From positions 4,389,572 through 4,453,571 of the forward strand of contig NZ_CP013141.1 of assembly GCF_001442535.1 (NCBI RefSeq): a stretch of DNA of 64,000 nt, in the 5' to 3' direction. Below are positions 55,523-64,000 of the stretch, in pieces (the stretch's first letter is position 1; every line of letters starts with the position of its first letter). Made by a program: the position numbers and the translations under genes. The DNA is from Lysobacter antibioticus (GTDB lineage: Bacteria > Pseudomonadota > Gammaproteobacteria > Xanthomonadales > Xanthomonadaceae). Under the pieces are notes generated by a model. That model ran no database searches. It worked only from the letters and a program-made list of their open reading frames with translations, and was not told the DNA's origin.

Positions 55523-55751
55523 CGGGCGATCCGGTCACGGTGGGACAAGGGGCGCAACGATCCGCCATCGGCGCCGCAGGCGCAACCGCCGGGCGCGGGG
55601 GACCCGCCCTTCGATGCCGCCCCCCGGCCGCATCGACCTGCGGCGAACCTGCGTTATCAGGCACTTGAGGCGATGTGCCGAAGCGGCGCGGCGATGCCCG
55701 CGACCCGCCGCCGCTGCGCAGCGGGCCGAGGCGGCAGGCTATCATTTGCGC

Positions 55752-57152
55752 ATGAATCCGCCCGACTCCGCGCCCGACGCGGCCGCACCGACGGCCACCG
55801 CTGCTTCCAGCGCGGCCAGCCCCTCCCACGCCGCGCAGACCATCGACACCGATGTCCTGGTGATCGGCGGCGGCCCGGCCGGCACCACCGCGGCGACCCT
55901 GCTCGCCCGCAAGGGCTGGAAGGTGCTGCTGCTGGAAAAAGGCAGCCACCCGCGTTTCCACATCGGCGAGTCGCTGCTGCCGATGAACCTGGCCATCCTC
56001 GAGCGCCTCGGCGTGCTCGAACAGGTGCGCGCGATCGGCATCCACAAGCCCGGTGCCGAGTTCCCGATCGACGCCGAGCGCTACAACACCTTCCGCTTCG
56101 AGCGCGCGCTCAACCCGGTTTACGGCTACGCCTTCCAGGTCAAGCGCGAGGAATTCGACGAACTGCTGTTCCGCCATGCCCAGGCCAACGGCGTCGACGC
56201 GCGCGAACGGGTCAAGGTCGAGAAGGTCGAGTTCGGCGCCGACGGCCGCCCGGCCGTGGTCCACGCCCGCGGCGACGACGGCAGCGAGCTGCGGGTGCGC
56301 CCGCGCTACCTCGTCGACGGCAGCGGTCGCGACACCTTCCTCGGCAGCCAGCTCAAGCTCAAGCAGAAGAATCAGCTGCACCAGTCGGCGGCGATCTTCA
56401 GCCACTTCACCGGCGTGCAGCGCCGCGACGGCGAGGACGCCGGCAACATCACCGTGCAGCGTTTCGCCCACGGCTGGATGTGGCTGATCCCGCTGCAGCG
56501 CGACGTCATGAGCGTCGGCGCGGTGTGTTTCCCCGAATACCTCAAGCAGCGCCGCGGCGACAGCGAAGCCTTCCTGATGCAGACGCTGGAGTCCGAACCC
56601 TCGGTGTGGCGGCGCATGCAGGGCGCGCAGCGCTGCGGCGACGTCCACGTCACCGGCAACTATTCCTACACCTGCTCGCGCATGACCGGCCCGGGCTGGG
56701 TCATGGTCGGCGACGCCTACGCCTTCGTCGATCCGGTGTTTTCCTCCGGCGTCTACCTGGGCATGAACAGCGGCGAGCAGGCCGCCTCGGTGGTCGACGG
56801 CGCCCTGCGCGAGCCCGCGCGCGAAACCGAACTGCAGACCGCGATGGTCAAGCGGCTCAAGCGCGGCCTGCGTCATTTCCAATGGTTCATCTATCGCTTC
56901 ACCACGCCGGTGATGCGCGAGCTGTTCAACGCCCCGCGCAACTATTGGCAGATCGAGCAGGCGGTGATCTCGATGCTCGCCGGCGACGTGTTCGATAACC
57001 GCGACGTGCTGCGCCGCCTGCGCGTGTTCCGCTTCGTCTATGCGATGACGGCGCTGCGCATGGCGCCGCAGGCGCTGCGCGGCTGGTGGCGGCGCAAGCG
57101 CCAGGTCGGCGTCGACTTCCGCGGCGACACCCTGCAGCGGGGCAACCCGTGA
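55752..57152 (+). CDS. FAD-dependent oxidoreductase / halogenase-like enzyme of the pigment locus
   Basis: 466 residues. FAD-binding VLVIGGGPAGTTAATLLA near residue 36, GESLLPMN near residue 75, and GWMWLIPL holding the halogenase motif WxWxIP at Trp242-Trp244-Ile-Pro247. A GDAYAFVDPVFSSGV segment binds the flavin later. Flavin-dependent halogenases make hypohalous acid for aromatic ring halogenation; xanthomonadins are brominated aryl polyenes, so bromination of the head group is a natural suggestion. A lysine in the active-site tunnel could not be assigned. A hydroxylase role remains open, since related FAD monooxygenases share this fold. The stop overlaps the next start by GTGA. Confidence 0.85.
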   Translation: MNPPDSAPDAAAPTATAASSAASPSHAAQTIDTDVLVIGGGPAGTTAATLLARKGWKVLLLEKGSHPRFHIGESLLPMNLAILERLGVLEQVRAIGIHKPGAEFPIDAERYNTFRFERALNPVYGYAFQVKREEFDELLFRHAQANGVDARERVKVEKVEFGADGRPAVVHARGDDGSELRVRPRYLVDGSGRDTFLGSQLKLKQKNQLHQSAAIFSHFTGVQRRDGEDAGNITVQRFAHGWMWLIPLQRDVMSVGAVCFPEYLKQRRGDSEAFLMQTLESEPSVWRRMQGAQRCGDVHVTGNYSYTCSRMTGPGWVMVGDAYAFVDPVFSSGVYLGMNSGEQAASVVDGALREPARETELQTAMVKRLKRGLRHFQWFIYRFTTPVMRELFNAPRNYWQIEQAVISMLAGDVFDNRDVLRRLRVFRFVYAMTALRMAPQALRGWWRRKRQVGVDFRGDTLQRGNP

Positions 57153-58168
57153 GCGCGGCCGAAGCCATGCTGGCGATGCCGCCGCAACTGCAGGTCGACT
57201 ACGTCGCGGCCACGCCGGCCGAACTGCTCGCCCAGGACGACACCCTGGCGGTGTTCGGTTTCGGCGCGCAAGCGCCGCAGCACGACGACCCGCGTTATCT
57301 GCGCGTGGCCCTGGAACCGTTCGGCGACCGGCGCCTGGAGCGCTGGCGCGGCCGCGGCCCGGTGATCAAGGGCCGCGACGGCGACCTGGCCTGGTCGGAA
57401 GACGGCGCGCTGCAGTTCGGCGTGATCGAGTTCGACGAACCCGAACCGCTGCCGGGCGAAGCCACCAACGGCGAGATCGCGCGCGCCGCCGAATACCTGT
57501 ACCGCAAGCTGCTCGCCTTCACCGAAGCGCGCGGCTATCCGCATTTGTTGCGGATCTGGAACTACCTCGACGGCATCACCCTCGGCCACGGCGACGAAGA
57601 GCGTTACCGCGTGTTCTGCGTCGGCCGCGCCAAGGGCCTCGGCGATTTCGACATCGCGCGCCTGCCGGCGGCGACCGCGATCGGCCGCGTCGACGGCGCG
57701 CGCCGCTTGCAGGTGTATTGGCTGGCCTCGCGCACGCCCGGCACGCCGCTGGAAAACCCGCGCCAGGTCAGCGCCTATCGCTACCCGCGCCAGTACGGCC
57801 CGCAGCCGCCGAGCTTCGCCCGCGCCATGCTGCCGCCGCAGCCGGCGGCGATGCCCTTGCTGTTGTCGGGTACCGCCGCCGTGGTCGGCCACGAGTCCAA
57901 GCACGCCGATTCGGTGCTGGCCCAACTCGACGAGACCCTGGCCAACTTCGACAGCCTGCTCGGCGTCGCCCGCCAGCGCCGGCCGCAGCTGTCGAGCGCG
58001 TTCGGCGGCGGCTCCTGCCTGAAGGTGTACGTGCGCGACGTCGAGGAGATCGACAACGTCGCCGCCGCGCTCGACCGCCGTTTCGGCGATCGGGTGCCGC
58101 GCATCCTGCTGCACGCGGCGATCTGCCGCTACGAACTGCGCGTGGAGATCGACGGCTCGCACGGCTGA
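57149..58168 (+). CDS. xanB2: XanB2-like chorismatase (hydroxybenzoate synthase)
   Basis: 339 residues. GTG at 57149 overlaps the previous stop (GTGA); ATG 57167 is an alternative. The chorismatase family (FkbO/Hyg5/XanB2) pattern is clear: IWNYLDGITLGHGDEERYRVFCVGRA in pieces, then SGTAAVVGHESKHADSV, where His-Glu-Ser-x-His is the active-site block, and SAFGGGSCLKVYVRD near the end. XanB2 in Xanthomonas splits chorismate to 3- and 4-hydroxybenzoate; 3-hydroxybenzoate is the xanthomonadin starter and 4-hydroxybenzoate feeds ubiquinone. Cytosolic. Confidence 0.9.
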   Translation: MSAAEAMLAMPPQLQVDYVAATPAELLAQDDTLAVFGFGAQAPQHDDPRYLRVALEPFGDRRLERWRGRGPVIKGRDGDLAWSEDGALQFGVIEFDEPEPLPGEATNGEIARAAEYLYRKLLAFTEARGYPHLLRIWNYLDGITLGHGDEERYRVFCVGRAKGLGDFDIARLPAATAIGRVDGARRLQVYWLASRTPGTPLENPRQVSAYRYPRQYGPQPPSFARAMLPPQPAAMPLLLSGTAAVVGHESKHADSVLAQLDETLANFDSLLGVARQRRPQLSSAFGGGSCLKVYVRDVEEIDNVAAALDRRFGDRVPRILLHAAICRYELRVEIDGSHG

Positions 58169-58359
58169 AACATCGCCGTGCAAGCGCCGCCGGCCTCGCT
58201 CACGGCCGACAACCTCGATGCAGCGGCGCCGCCAGGCGCCGGAGCGCCTGAATTCGCGCCGGCGCCCATCGGTCCCGGCCACCTGTGGCACTTGAAATCG
58301 CCCCGGCAGACGCTACGTTGCGCATGTGGCCAAACGGGCCGACTGCGGAGTACGACACG

Positions 58360-58608
58360 ATGGGATTGATCAGCCTGCTCTGGGGCATCGTCGCGCTGCT
58401 GTGGATGATCCTCGCCCTGATCCCGCTGTTGGGCTGGGGCAACTGGTTCCTGATCCCGTTCGCCGCGGTCGGCGCGCTCATCGCCGCGATCGGATTGTTG
58501 TTCACACGCTCGGAAAAGAACGGCCGCGCCAAGGCCGGTCTGCTGCTCAACGCCATCGTGATCGTGGTCGGCGTGGTCCGCCTGGGCATCGGCGGCGGCG
58601 TCATCTGA
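58360..58608 (+). CDS. Small membrane protein
   Basis: 82 residues from ATG 58360 with GGAG upstream. Two or three hydrophobic stretches: LISLLWGIVALLWMILALIPLLG, FLIPFAAVGALIAAIGLLF and LLLNAIVIVVGVVRLGIGGGVI, joined by a short basic loop TRSEKNGRAK. No family recognised. It is 191 bases after the chorismatase gene and not clearly part of the pigment operon. Confidence 0.7.
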   Translation: MGLISLLWGIVALLWMILALIPLLGWGNWFLIPFAAVGALIAAIGLLFTRSEKNGRAKAGLLLNAIVIVVGVVRLGIGGGVI

Positions 58609-58778
58609 GCGCGACCGCCTGAGCGGCGGCTTCATTCGAGTGCGAACGCCTGAGCCGCGACCGCGCCGCTAACGCGACACGGCAATGCAGCGGCGCGATG
58701 GTGGCGCCCGATCCTGCGCTATCGATACTCCGAGCCGAAACCTCGGCCCGGAAGGTTCGCGGAGGTGATGGTCCGGGC

Positions 58779-60337
<1,559 letters not shown>

Positions 60338-60341
<4 letters not shown>

Positions 60342-61198
60342 GCGGCCGCCGCCTCGACCTTGGCGCCGCCGTCGCGGGCGTCGCCGCGTACGTCGAGCCA
60401 ATCGCGCAGGCCGTCGCCGAGAAACTGGAACGCGGCCAGGGTCGCGACCAGGAACCCGGCCGGGAACAACAAGGTCCACGGCGCGCTGTCGAGCTCCTGC
60501 ACGCCTTCGGCGAGCAGGCCGCCCCAACTCGACGAAGGCTCGTCGATCGACAAGCCGAGGAAGCCGAGGAAGCTTTCGACCAGGATCGCCTGCGGCAGGA
60601 TCAGGCCGAGATACACGAACGCCAGCGGCAACAGATTCGGCAGCACGTGCCAGCGCAGGCGCTGGCCGAAACTCGCCCCGGCCGCCTGCGCGGCGAGCAC
60701 GAACGGCGCCTCGCGCAGGCGCGCGGCCTCGGCGCGCATCACCCGCGCCAGGTCGATCCAGACATACCCGCCGATCGCCGCGAGCAGCAGCAGCAACGAA
60801 CGCTCGAACAGGGTCAGCAACAGGATCACCACCAACAGGAACGGCAGCGCCGAGAACACGTCGAGCACCCGCAACATCGCGCGCTCGACGCGGCCGCCGG
60901 CGAGGCCGGCGATGGCGCCGTAACCCAGGCCGATGACCAGGGCGACCACACTGGCGAGCAAGCCGATGCCGAGCGACAGGCGGCCGCCGGCGAGCGTGCG
61001 CGCGAACACATCGCGGCCGATCGCGTCGGTGCCGAACCAATGGCCGGCCGTGCCCGGCCGCACCGACAGCGCGTCCCAGTCGGGCAGGATCGGCCCGTAG
61101 CGAGCCAGCGCCGGCGCGAGCCAGCAGGCGGCGGCGAGTGCGGCGAGCACCAGCAGGCAGGTGCGGGCGAGCGGCGGAAGCGAGGCGAGAGAACGCAT
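60338..61198 (-). CDS. ABC transporter permease (DppC/OppC/YejE-like)
   Basis: 286 residues. N-terminal membrane segment (LLVLAALAAACWLAPALA), the DppC-type periplasmic GTDAIGRDVFARTLAGGRLSLGIGLLAS block in pieces, membrane segments, and the EAA loop EAARLREAPFVLAAQAAGAS that contacts the ATPase. The C-terminal half has ILVESFLGFLGLSIDEPSSSWGGLL in pieces. It is the second permease of such systems; its DppB/OppB partner, normally upstream, is missing here, where a repeat and a divergent Rrf2 gene stand instead. Confidence 0.9.
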
Positions 61199-61273
61199 GG
61201 CCGCTCATCCTAACGGCTTCGCTAACGAACGGGTCCGGCGCAAGCGGCGGCGCGCCCACTCCTTATCGAGCCA

Positions 61274-61317
61274 ATCCATTCCCCCCTTTGGAAAAGGGGG
61301 CCAGGGGGCCTTTGTTT
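61274..61317. repeat. CCCCCTTTGGAAAAGGGGG repeat
   Basis: CCCCCTTTGGAAAAGGGGG at 61281-61300 can fold into a hairpin and is followed by CCAGGGGGCCTTTGTTTT. Related to the C-rich elements at 29072 and 42224. It sits in the divergent region between the ABC permease and the Rrf2 gene. Confidence 0.7.
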
Positions 61318-61413
61318 TACTTCCGGCCTCCATCGCAACCCGCCCCCACATAGCCCCAGGGCATAAGCAGATGAGGCAATACCTTTTCCCCTGGGCCACC
61401 GGTCGCGGCGACA

Positions 61414-61435
61414 TTCCCTACATGGTGAATGGGAA
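61414..61435 (+). promoter_or_regulatory. Short dyad over the Rrf2 gene ribosome site
   Basis: TTCCC (61414-61418) and GGGAA (61431-61435) face each other across the GGTGA ribosome-binding area and end against the ATG. It could be an operator for self-repression by the Rrf2 regulator, but the arms are only five bases. A CCCAGGG/CCCTGGG pair at 61355-61395 is an alternative. Confidence 0.3.
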
Positions 61436-61900
61436 ATGCTGACGATGAAGGCCAAGTACGCACTGCGCGCGATGTGCGCGCTGGCGCGTGCCGACGGCGG
61501 CCGGCTCCGGGGCGGCAGGCTGCAGGCGCGCACGATCGCCGAACACAGCCGCGCACCCGGCAAGTTCCTCGAGACCATCCTGGTCGATCTGCGCCAGGCC
61601 GGTTTCATCGACAGCCGACGCGGCCAGAAGGGCGGTCACGCCCTGGCCCGCCCGGCCGACCAGATCATGATCGGCGACCTGATCCGCGCCATCGACGGGC
61701 CGCTGGCGCCGGTGCGCTGCGCCAGCGTCAGCGCCTACCAGCCCTGCTCCGACTGTCCCGACCCCGACGCCTGCAGCCTGCGTTCGCTGATGCGCGAGGC
61801 GCGCGACGCGATCTCCGACGTGCTCGACCGGCGCAGCCTGCACGAGCTGGCCCTGGCGCCCGGTTCGAGCCTGGCCGCGCTGGCCGGAGACGGCCCGTGA
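61436..61900 (+). CDS. Rrf2-family transcriptional regulator
   Basis: 154 residues. ATG at 61436 (or 61445). Winged-helix domain: MKAKYALRAMCALARA, ARTIAEHSRAPGKFLETIL, LRQAGFIDSRRGQKGGHALAR. The C-terminal part has four cysteines in C-x8-C-x2-C-x6-C from about residue 100 (PVRC, PCSDC, DAC), a pattern able to hold an Fe-S cluster as in IscR/NsrR/RirA, though CymR-type members sense cysteine supply without one. Given the neighbours (DUF2292, porin, sulfate-binding protein), control of sulfur assimilation is likely. Overlaps the next gene as GTGA. Confidence 0.88.
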   Translation: MLTMKAKYALRAMCALARADGGRLRGGRLQARTIAEHSRAPGKFLETILVDLRQAGFIDSRRGQKGGHALARPADQIMIGDLIRAIDGPLAPVRCASVSAYQPCSDCPDPDACSLRSLMREARDAISDVLDRRSLHELALAPGSSLAALAGDGP

Positions 61901-62220
61901 GCCGGCAGGTGCCGGGCGAGCGCGGTGCCGGCCGCCGTGCCCGCGCGTCGGCCGAACCGCGCCAGCAAGATCCGCGCCAGCAAGACCAGCGCCCACCCGA
62001 ACGCGCCGCCGCGCGCCGAGCCGGCGCCGAGCGGCTACAGCCGAGCGTCGAACCCGAGATCAACATCGTCAACCTCAGCGACAGCGAGTACCAGTTGCTG
62101 ACCGCGGTGCGCGAACTCGGCCAGGGCCAGATCGAAGTCGTCGTGCACAGCTCGCGCATCGTCCAGATCACCCGCAGCCAACACCTGCCGGTGGCGCCGA
62201 CGCGGGCGCCGCGTCCGTGA
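61897..62220 (+). CDS. DUF2292 (YezD-like) small protein with disordered N-terminus
   Basis: 107 residues. GTG start overlaps the Rrf2 stop. Residues 1-50 are low in complexity, rich in Arg, Gln, Ala and Pro. Residues about 53-95, ININLSDSEYQLLTAVRELG-like and QIEVVVHSSRIVQITRSQ, fit DUF2292, the YezD family, whose members sit beside cysteine and sulfate genes in many bacteria. Function unproved. The long disordered extension is not part of the usual 50-60 residue form. Coupled to the regulator gene by overlap. Confidence 0.78.
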   Translation: MSRQVPGERGAGRRARASAEPRQQDPRQQDQRPPERAAARRAGAERLQPSVEPEINIVNLSDSEYQLLTAVRELGQGQIEVVVHSSRIVQITRSQHLPVAPTRAPRP

Positions 62221-62349
62221 GCCGCGCGCCCTGTCGACGCCGGTAATCGATTCCGCGGCCGTCGCCGCGGCCGCTCGACCTGCACCCACCCGCTATCGGC
62301 CCGATCGATGGGCCCACCGACTGTCCAGTCACCGCTGAAGGAGCGCACC

Positions 62350-63810
62350 ATGCAAACCCGGGTTCGACTTGCGAACGCAACGCCTGCCGCGACCACTTGG
62401 CTGTGGGGCGCGCTGGCGTGTGCGCTCGCCTTGCCGGCCCCGGCGCAAACCGCTCCGCCTACGGTCGAAGAGCTGGCCCAACGTCTGCGCGCGATCGAAC
62501 AGCGCCTCGGCGGCGGCGAGGCCGTCGCCGACGCGGCCGCCGACAGCGGCAACCTGGCCGACCTCGATCAACGCCTGCGGGTAATCGAACGCCGTCTGGA
62601 ACTGCAAGCCGAGGAAAGCGCAGCCAAGGCGGCGAGCACGCCGACGCTGACGCTGAGCGCGAGCAAGGGACTGGCGGTGAAATCGCCGCCGCCGGGCGAC
62701 GTCGAACTGAAGTTCAAGGCGCTGGTCCAGGCCGATGGCCGCTTCTTCATCGGCGACGACACGGTGCCGCAGAACGACACGTTTCTGTTCCGCCGGATCA
62801 TGCCGACCATCGAAGGCAGTTGGGGCTCGCTGGTCGGCTTCCGCCTGACCCCGGAGTTCGCCGGCGACAGCGCGACCATCGCCGACGCCTACCTCGACCT
62901 CAAGTTCGATCCGCGCGCAACCGTGCGCATCGGCAAGTTCAAGAGCCCGGTCGGCCTGGAGCGCTTGCAGTCCAGCGGTTCGACCGCGCTGATCGAACTC
63001 GGCCTGGCGTCGGAGCTGACTCCCAACCGCGACCTCGGCGTGCAACTGCAGGGCGAGTTCGCCCAGTCGACGGTGTCGTACGCGCTCGGCGTCTACAACG
63101 GCGCGGTCGACGGCCGCGACAGCCCGACGGTGAACCCGGACAACGACTTCGAACTCGCCGGACGCCTGTTCTTCGAACCGTGGAAGAACCACAGCAACGC
63201 ACTCTCCGGCCTGGGCTTCGGCCTGGCCGGCAGCCGCGGCGACAAGCAGGGCAGCGGCAACAACGTCCTGCCGCGCTACCGCACCCCAGGGCAGACCCAG
63301 TTCTTCAACTACCGCGGCGCCGCCCTGGCCGACGGCGCGCACACGCGCTGGTCGCCGCAGGCCTGGTACTACCGCAACGCCTTCGGCGTGCTCGGCGAAT
63401 ACGTCAGCTCCAGCCAGCAGGTGCGCATCGGCGCGGCCGCCGACGAACTCGACCACCGCGCCTGGCAAGTCACCACCGGCTACGTGCTGACCGGCGAGGA
63501 CGCCGGCTACAAGGGCGTGGCGCGGCCTAACCATCCGTTTACGGTCGGTGGTGCAGGCTGGGGCGCGTTCGAACTGGTCGCACGCTACGGGCGCCTGGAG
63601 ATCGACGATGCGGCTTTCCCGCGCTACGCCGATCGCAACGCCGTCGCCGCCGCGGCGCGTTCGTGGGGCCTGGGCCTGAATTGGTACCTGACCGGCAACC
63701 TCAAGCTGGTCGCCAACTACACCCAGACCGAATTCGAGGGCGGCGCCGCCGCCGGCCGCGACCGCGAAGACGAAAAGGCCTTCTTCACCCGCGCCCAGCT
63801 CGCCTTCTGA
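62350..63810 (+). CDS. OprP/OprO-family porin with coiled-coil N-terminus
   Basis: 486 residues from ATG 62350, with GAAGGAG upstream. Signal peptide (WLWGALACALALPAPAQ), then a helix of the form VEELAQRLRAIEQRLGGG and LDQRLRVIERRLELQAEE, a short trimeric coiled coil as in OprP. The barrel includes the family landmarks FLFRRIMPTIEGSWG, FRLTPEFAGDS, DAYLDLKF and IGKFKSPVGLERLQS, and ends in FFTRAQLAF. OprP-type porins select anions (phosphate or, in this setting, probably sulfate). A small stem CCGCGGC/GCCGCGG lies upstream at 62253-62270. Next gene starts 76 bases after the stop. Confidence 0.92.
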   Translation: MQTRVRLANATPAATTWLWGALACALALPAPAQTAPPTVEELAQRLRAIEQRLGGGEAVADAAADSGNLADLDQRLRVIERRLELQAEESAAKAASTPTLTLSASKGLAVKSPPPGDVELKFKALVQADGRFFIGDDTVPQNDTFLFRRIMPTIEGSWGSLVGFRLTPEFAGDSATIADAYLDLKFDPRATVRIGKFKSPVGLERLQSSGSTALIELGLASELTPNRDLGVQLQGEFAQSTVSYALGVYNGAVDGRDSPTVNPDNDFELAGRLFFEPWKNHSNALSGLGFGLAGSRGDKQGSGNNVLPRYRTPGQTQFFNYRGAALADGAHTRWSPQAWYYRNAFGVLGEYVSSSQQVRIGAAADELDHRAWQVTTGYVLTGEDAGYKGVARPNHPFTVGGAGWGAFELVARYGRLEIDDAAFPRYADRNAVAAAARSWGLGLNWYLTGNLKLVANYTQTEFEGGAAAGRDREDEKAFFTRAQLAF

Positions 63811-63886
63811 AGCCGGGCATTGCAATACCCGCGACTCTCCGACACCCAGTTCGCCCCCCAGTTCGCCCCACGCACAGGACTTACCG

Positions 63887-64000
63887 ATGAAAACCAGTTT
63901 CCGCCTGATGTTGCTCGGCCTGGCCCTCGCCGCCGCCTCGGCATCGGCCAAAGACGTCGAATTGCTCAACGTGTCCTACGACCCCACCCGCGAGTTCTAT
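63887..64000 (+). CDS. Sulfate ABC transporter substrate-binding protein (5' part only)
   Basis: First 38 codons, cut by the window end. Signal peptide LMLLGLALAAASASA, then KDVELLNVSYDPTREFY, the very conserved N-terminal strand of sulfate/thiosulfate-binding proteins Sbp and CysP. It would bind sulfate in the periplasm and hand it to CysTWA, expected just beyond the edge. Position after the porin supports a sulfate uptake operon. Confidence 0.9.
   Translation, partial: MKTSFRLMLLGLALAAASASAKDVELLNVSYDPTREFY

Noticed and set aside
62640..62690. The porin segment reading TLTLSASKGLA as a translated REP remnant
   Set aside because: It resembles a known translated repeat only loosely, and the palindrome is not complete in the DNA.

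Overview
The window is a GC-rich chromosomal segment that looks like Lysobacter (Lysobacteraceae/Xanthomonadaceae). The indications are the very high GC content, several secreted S9 peptidases, a xanthomonadin-type aryl polyene pigment locus with a XanB2-like chorismatase, a protein ending in an XVIPCD-type type IV secretion signal, and several families of dispersed palindromic repeats. The genus is an inference; no rRNA or tRNA gene is visible.

Layout. 1-7.5 kb: 3' part of rho with its terminator, a putative XVIPCD effector, a tiny lipoprotein, a CPA2/Kef-type K+/H+ antiporter, and a 1.3 kb gene-free island of repeats. 7.5-14 kb: a membrane-anchored ankyrin protein coupled to a YcgL protein, then cytochrome bd oxidase genes cydA-cydB. 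14-22 kb: S9 peptidase, unknown membrane protein, hemF, DUF421 protein, and a TonB-dependent receptor with a candidate Fur box. 22-34 kb: polA with its DUF2782 neighbour, GNAT acetyltransferase, a second S9 peptidase, small envelope proteins, uvrD, an HExxH peptidase and a UPF0114 protein. 34-43 kb: yfcG-type glutathione transferase, DPP IV-like peptidase, Coa1-like protein, DUF885 hydrolase, a large serine hydrolase with a membrane tail, and an XRE-cupin regulator.

44-58 kb is the aryl polyene (xanthomonadin-like) locus: ketosynthase, chain-length factor and glycosyltransferase on the plus strand; ketoreductase, two hotdog dehydratases, MMPL exporter, LolA-like carrier, acyltransferase, membrane protein and acyl carrier protein on the minus strand; then a flavin-dependent halogenase-like enzyme and the chorismatase on the plus strand. 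In outline, the chorismatase would supply the hydroxybenzoate starter, the ketosynthase/reductase/dehydratase/ACP set would build the polyene, the halogenase-like enzyme could modify the ring, and the acyltransferase, LolA and MMPL proteins would attach and move the product to the outer membrane. No starter ligase is present in the window.

58-64 kb: a small membrane protein, an incomplete peptide-type ABC transporter (one permease and a fused double ATPase), then a probable sulfur-assimilation unit (Rrf2 regulator, DUF2292 protein, OprP-like porin, start of a sulfate-binding protein) that runs off the end. The most unusual non-coding signal is a roughly 200-250 bp element present four times (three times in 6.4-7.3 kb, once near 26 kb) whose hairpin stems differ in sequence but stay complementary.
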